Shown: piece after piece, positions 14,708-16,123 of the stretch
Position numbering within the stretch: position 1 is the first letter of the stretch
Layout of the letters: every line of letters begins with the position of its first letter
From: DATDRQ01 sp035291645
GTDB taxonomy: Bacteria > Chloroflexota > Anaerolineae > Anaerolineales > UBA4823
NCBI GenBank assembly: GCA_035291645.1
Contig: DATDRQ010000273.1
Coordinates: 1-16,123, forward strand
Length of the DNA: 16,123 nucleotides
Direction of reading: 5' to 3'
Translations under genes and position numbers: made by a program
The notes under the pieces: generated by a model
Told to the model about the DNA's origin: nothing
Seen by the model: only the letters and a program-made list of their open reading frames with translations
The model's database searches: none

Positions 14708-15484
14708 TCACTCCCCTGTGAAATGAGGCGGGCGTTTCTCGAGGAAAGCCGCCATGCCTTCAGCCTGGTCGTGAGTGCCGAAGAGCAGGGTGAAGTTGCG
14801 CCGCTCGACCTCCAACCCCTCATGCAGGGTGTGCTCTACCCCGTGGCGCAGGGCCTGGCGCGCCAGGCGCACGGCTATAGGGGGTTGAGCGGCGACCTGC
14901 ATCGCAAGCTGGCGGGCTTCATCCAGCAGGCGCTCCGGCGGGACCAGCCGGTTGACCAACCCCAGGTCGTACGCCTCCCGTGCAGTTAGCGGCTCACCGG
15001 TCAGGATCAGCTCCATGGCACGGTAAGGCCCAATGGCCTTCGCCAGGCGTTGAGTGCCGCCGGCGCCGGGCATGATGCCCAGCTTGATCTCCGGCTGGGC
15101 GAAGCTGGCCGTCTCGGCGGCGACGATCAGGTCGCACTGCAAGGCCAGCTCGCAGCCGCCGCCGAAGGCGTAACCGGCAACGGCGGCAATCAGGGGTTTA
15201 TCGATGCTCCGCAGCCGCTTCCAGTAGGCCAACGTATCCGCCCGCAGCACGTCAGCGGGCGTCTGGTCGACCATAGCCCGGATATCGGCGCCGGCGGCGA
15301 AGGCGCGTGCGCTGCCAGTGATCAGGATGGCGCGTATCTCTGCATCCGCGTTCAATTCCTCCAGCGCGTCGCACAGGGCGGAGAGCAGCGCCGGGCTGAG
15401 GGCATTGAGCGCCTCCGGGCGGTTGAGGGTGACGACCGCAAGCGGGCCATCGCGCTCGACCAGGACGATCTGAGAGTCATCCAT
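14708..15484 (-). CDS. paaF: Enoyl-CoA hydratase, PaaF-like
   Basis: 258 residues, the standard length. It hydrates a trans-2-enoyl-CoA; in this cluster the likely substrate is 2,3-dehydroadipyl-CoA. Both catalytic glutamates are present: Glu112 in FGGGCELALQ and Glu132 in AQPEIKLGIMPGAGGTQRL. The oxyanion loop AFAAGADIRAM (61-71) and the C-terminal EGMAAFLEKRPPHFTG are textbook crotonase features. ATG at 15484 is preferred to the longer frame up to 15604 because AAGGAG lies four bases upstream. It is followed 14 bases on by the PaaH-like dehydrogenase. The sequence alone cannot separate PaaF from a general short-chain hydratase; the pairing with PaaH supports PaaF. Confidence 0.88.
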   Translation of the reverse strand: MDDSQIVLVERDGPLAVVTLNRPEALNALSPALLSALCDALEELNADAEIRAILITGSARAFAAGADIRAMVDQTPADVLRADTLAYWKRLRSIDKPLIAAVAGYAFGGGCELALQCDLIVAAETASFAQPEIKLGIMPGAGGTQRLAKAIGPYRAMELILTGEPLTAREAYDLGLVNRLVPPERLLDEARQLAMQVAAQPPIAVRLARQALRHGVEHTLHEGLEVERRNFTLLFGTHDQAEGMAAFLEKRPPHFTGE

Positions 15485-15543
15485 ACGGCTCCTTGGGGGT
15501 AGTCTGCAGTCCCGCGGTGTGTTCGCTGGACGGACCGGAAAAG

Positions 15544-15957
15544 TCACTTTATGAACTGATCGATGAAATCGAAGTAGCCCCTGCGCCCGCCACGTTTGTT
15601 CCAATTCTCCACGGAGCGCCGGACTCGCTTCAAGCAGGCAATGATTTCATCCACAGTCTTCGGCTCCAATTCCAATTGATGGGGTCGGCTCTTTCTATCC
15701 TGCAGCGGATTGCGGCGCCCCAGGCGCCACTCGCACATGGTCTGGACTTCTTCAAAGGCTTCCAGCGCCAGCCCTTGCAGCCGGAGCTCGGGCGCCGGAC
15801 GGCTGGCTGCTTCATCTTTGTATGCGCGGATGAGGGCATCGAGGGCTTTCAAAGCGTCATAGTCGGTCATCTCGGCGTGGGCGCGGTAGACGTTGGCAAG
15901 GGCAAACTCGATGTTTTGCAGGACGTCGAGGTATTCGTCTTCGAATTTTGTGGACAT
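15544..15957 (-). CDS. Hypothetical helical protein, conserved-looking
   Basis: 137 residues, predicted all-helical and charged. It opens MSTKFEDEYLDVLQNIEFAL and ends with WNKRGGRRGYFDFIDQFIK. Distinct segments are VYRAHAEMTDYDALKALDALIRAYKDEA (23-50), CEWRLGRR (74-81) and TVDEIIACLKRVRRSVENWNK (101-121). No signal peptide, membrane segment or catalytic motif is evident. I recall similar proteins in Chloroflexota without assigned function, and assign none here. It is not the S23 four-helix type. ATG at 15957 is the natural start, though no clear binding site precedes it. It is the first gene of the block in this window, 59 bases before the paaF-like gene, so probably cotranscribed with it. 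Confidence 0.75.
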   Translation of the reverse strand: MSTKFEDEYLDVLQNIEFALANVYRAHAEMTDYDALKALDALIRAYKDEAASRPAPELRLQGLALEAFEEVQTMCEWRLGRRNPLQDRKSRPHQLELEPKTVDEIIACLKRVRRSVENWNKRGGRRGYFDFIDQFIK

Positions 15958-16123
15958 GGTTGCATAGAGAGGTTAATCAGATCTAGCAGTCTGTCGGAGA
16001 AATAAGCACTTTTACAACTTGGATAGCCGTATAGGGCTAAATTGGCCGCTGATTCACGCAAATCAGGCATAAACGAATGCGATTCATGGGTGCTAATCCT
16101 TCCGGTGGCCGATTGCAGGCGCG
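15958..16123. other. Upstream non-coding region, AT-richer
   Basis: The 166 bases upstream of the hypothetical gene hold no convincing gene on either strand. The stretch is AT-richer than its surroundings and probably carries the promoter of the paaF/paaH unit, but I find no clear -35/-10 pair. A frame of 67 codons that begins at 16070 and runs into the hypothetical gene out of phase has no recognisable product. Confidence 0.5.

Noticed and set aside
15984..16012. Possible insertion-sequence end (tctgtcggagaaataag-like)
   Set aside because: It vaguely recalls terminal repeats of some insertion sequences, but no partner end, transposase or duplication is visible.

Overview
The window is high-GC DNA in which every supported gene lies on the minus strand, so transcription runs from high to low coordinates. 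The gene content is aerobic aromatic-compound catabolism. There is a phenylacetyl-CoA epoxidase set (paaA, paaB, paaC, paaD), beta-oxidation-type enzymes that would process the opened ring (PaaF-like hydratase, PaaH-like dehydrogenase, a divergent crotonase, an aldehyde dehydrogenase), and the homogentisate route of tyrosine/phenylalanine breakdown (hppD, hmgA, fumarylacetoacetate hydrolase family). A remnant of an S23-type four-helix-bundle gene, heptamer repeats and the protein styles suggest a Chloroflexota bacterium, possibly Anaerolineae. That assignment is inference from pattern memory only.

Layout in transcription order. (1) 15957-11748: a small conserved-looking hypothetical protein, paaF-like hydratase, paaH-like dehydrogenase, then a three-domain AHSA1/PDZ/DinB protein. 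The unit ends in a good intrinsic terminator (11686-11717). (2) A 258-base leader holds a perfect TATAAT box and a long GC-rich palindrome resembling a miniature inverted-repeat element. (3) 11489-8948: an Oah/BadI/MenB-like crotonase and a class I aldehyde dehydrogenase. (4) 8938-8632: a 307-base cassette bounded by a perfect 19-base inverted repeat, carrying a broken four-helix-bundle gene. (5) 8621-5392: paaA, paaB, paaC, a VOC-fold gene and paaD, tightly packed. (6) 5339-4056: EthD-family protein and aldo/keto reductase with touching stop and start codons. (7) 3996-606: hppD, fumarylacetoacetate hydrolase family protein, hmgA. (8) 548-1: the N-terminal membrane part of a gene that runs off the window.

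Together the genes would take phenylalanine/tyrosine-derived acids by two routes: phenylacetyl-CoA to a ring epoxide and then beta-oxidation, and 4-hydroxyphenylpyruvate to homogentisate to fumarate and acetoacetate. Expected genes not in the window are paaE (reductase), paaK (ligase), paaJ (thiolase), a classical paaG, a paaZ fusion and maleylacetoacetate isomerase.

The points most worth a second look are: a PaaC that appears to keep a full di-iron ligand set; a PaaB made of two gap-free tandem copies; a possible replacement for PaaZ by a ring-hydrolase-like crotonase plus a stand-alone dehydrogenase; the AHSA1/PDZ/DinB fusion; and the repeat-bounded cassette sitting at the translation start of paaA.
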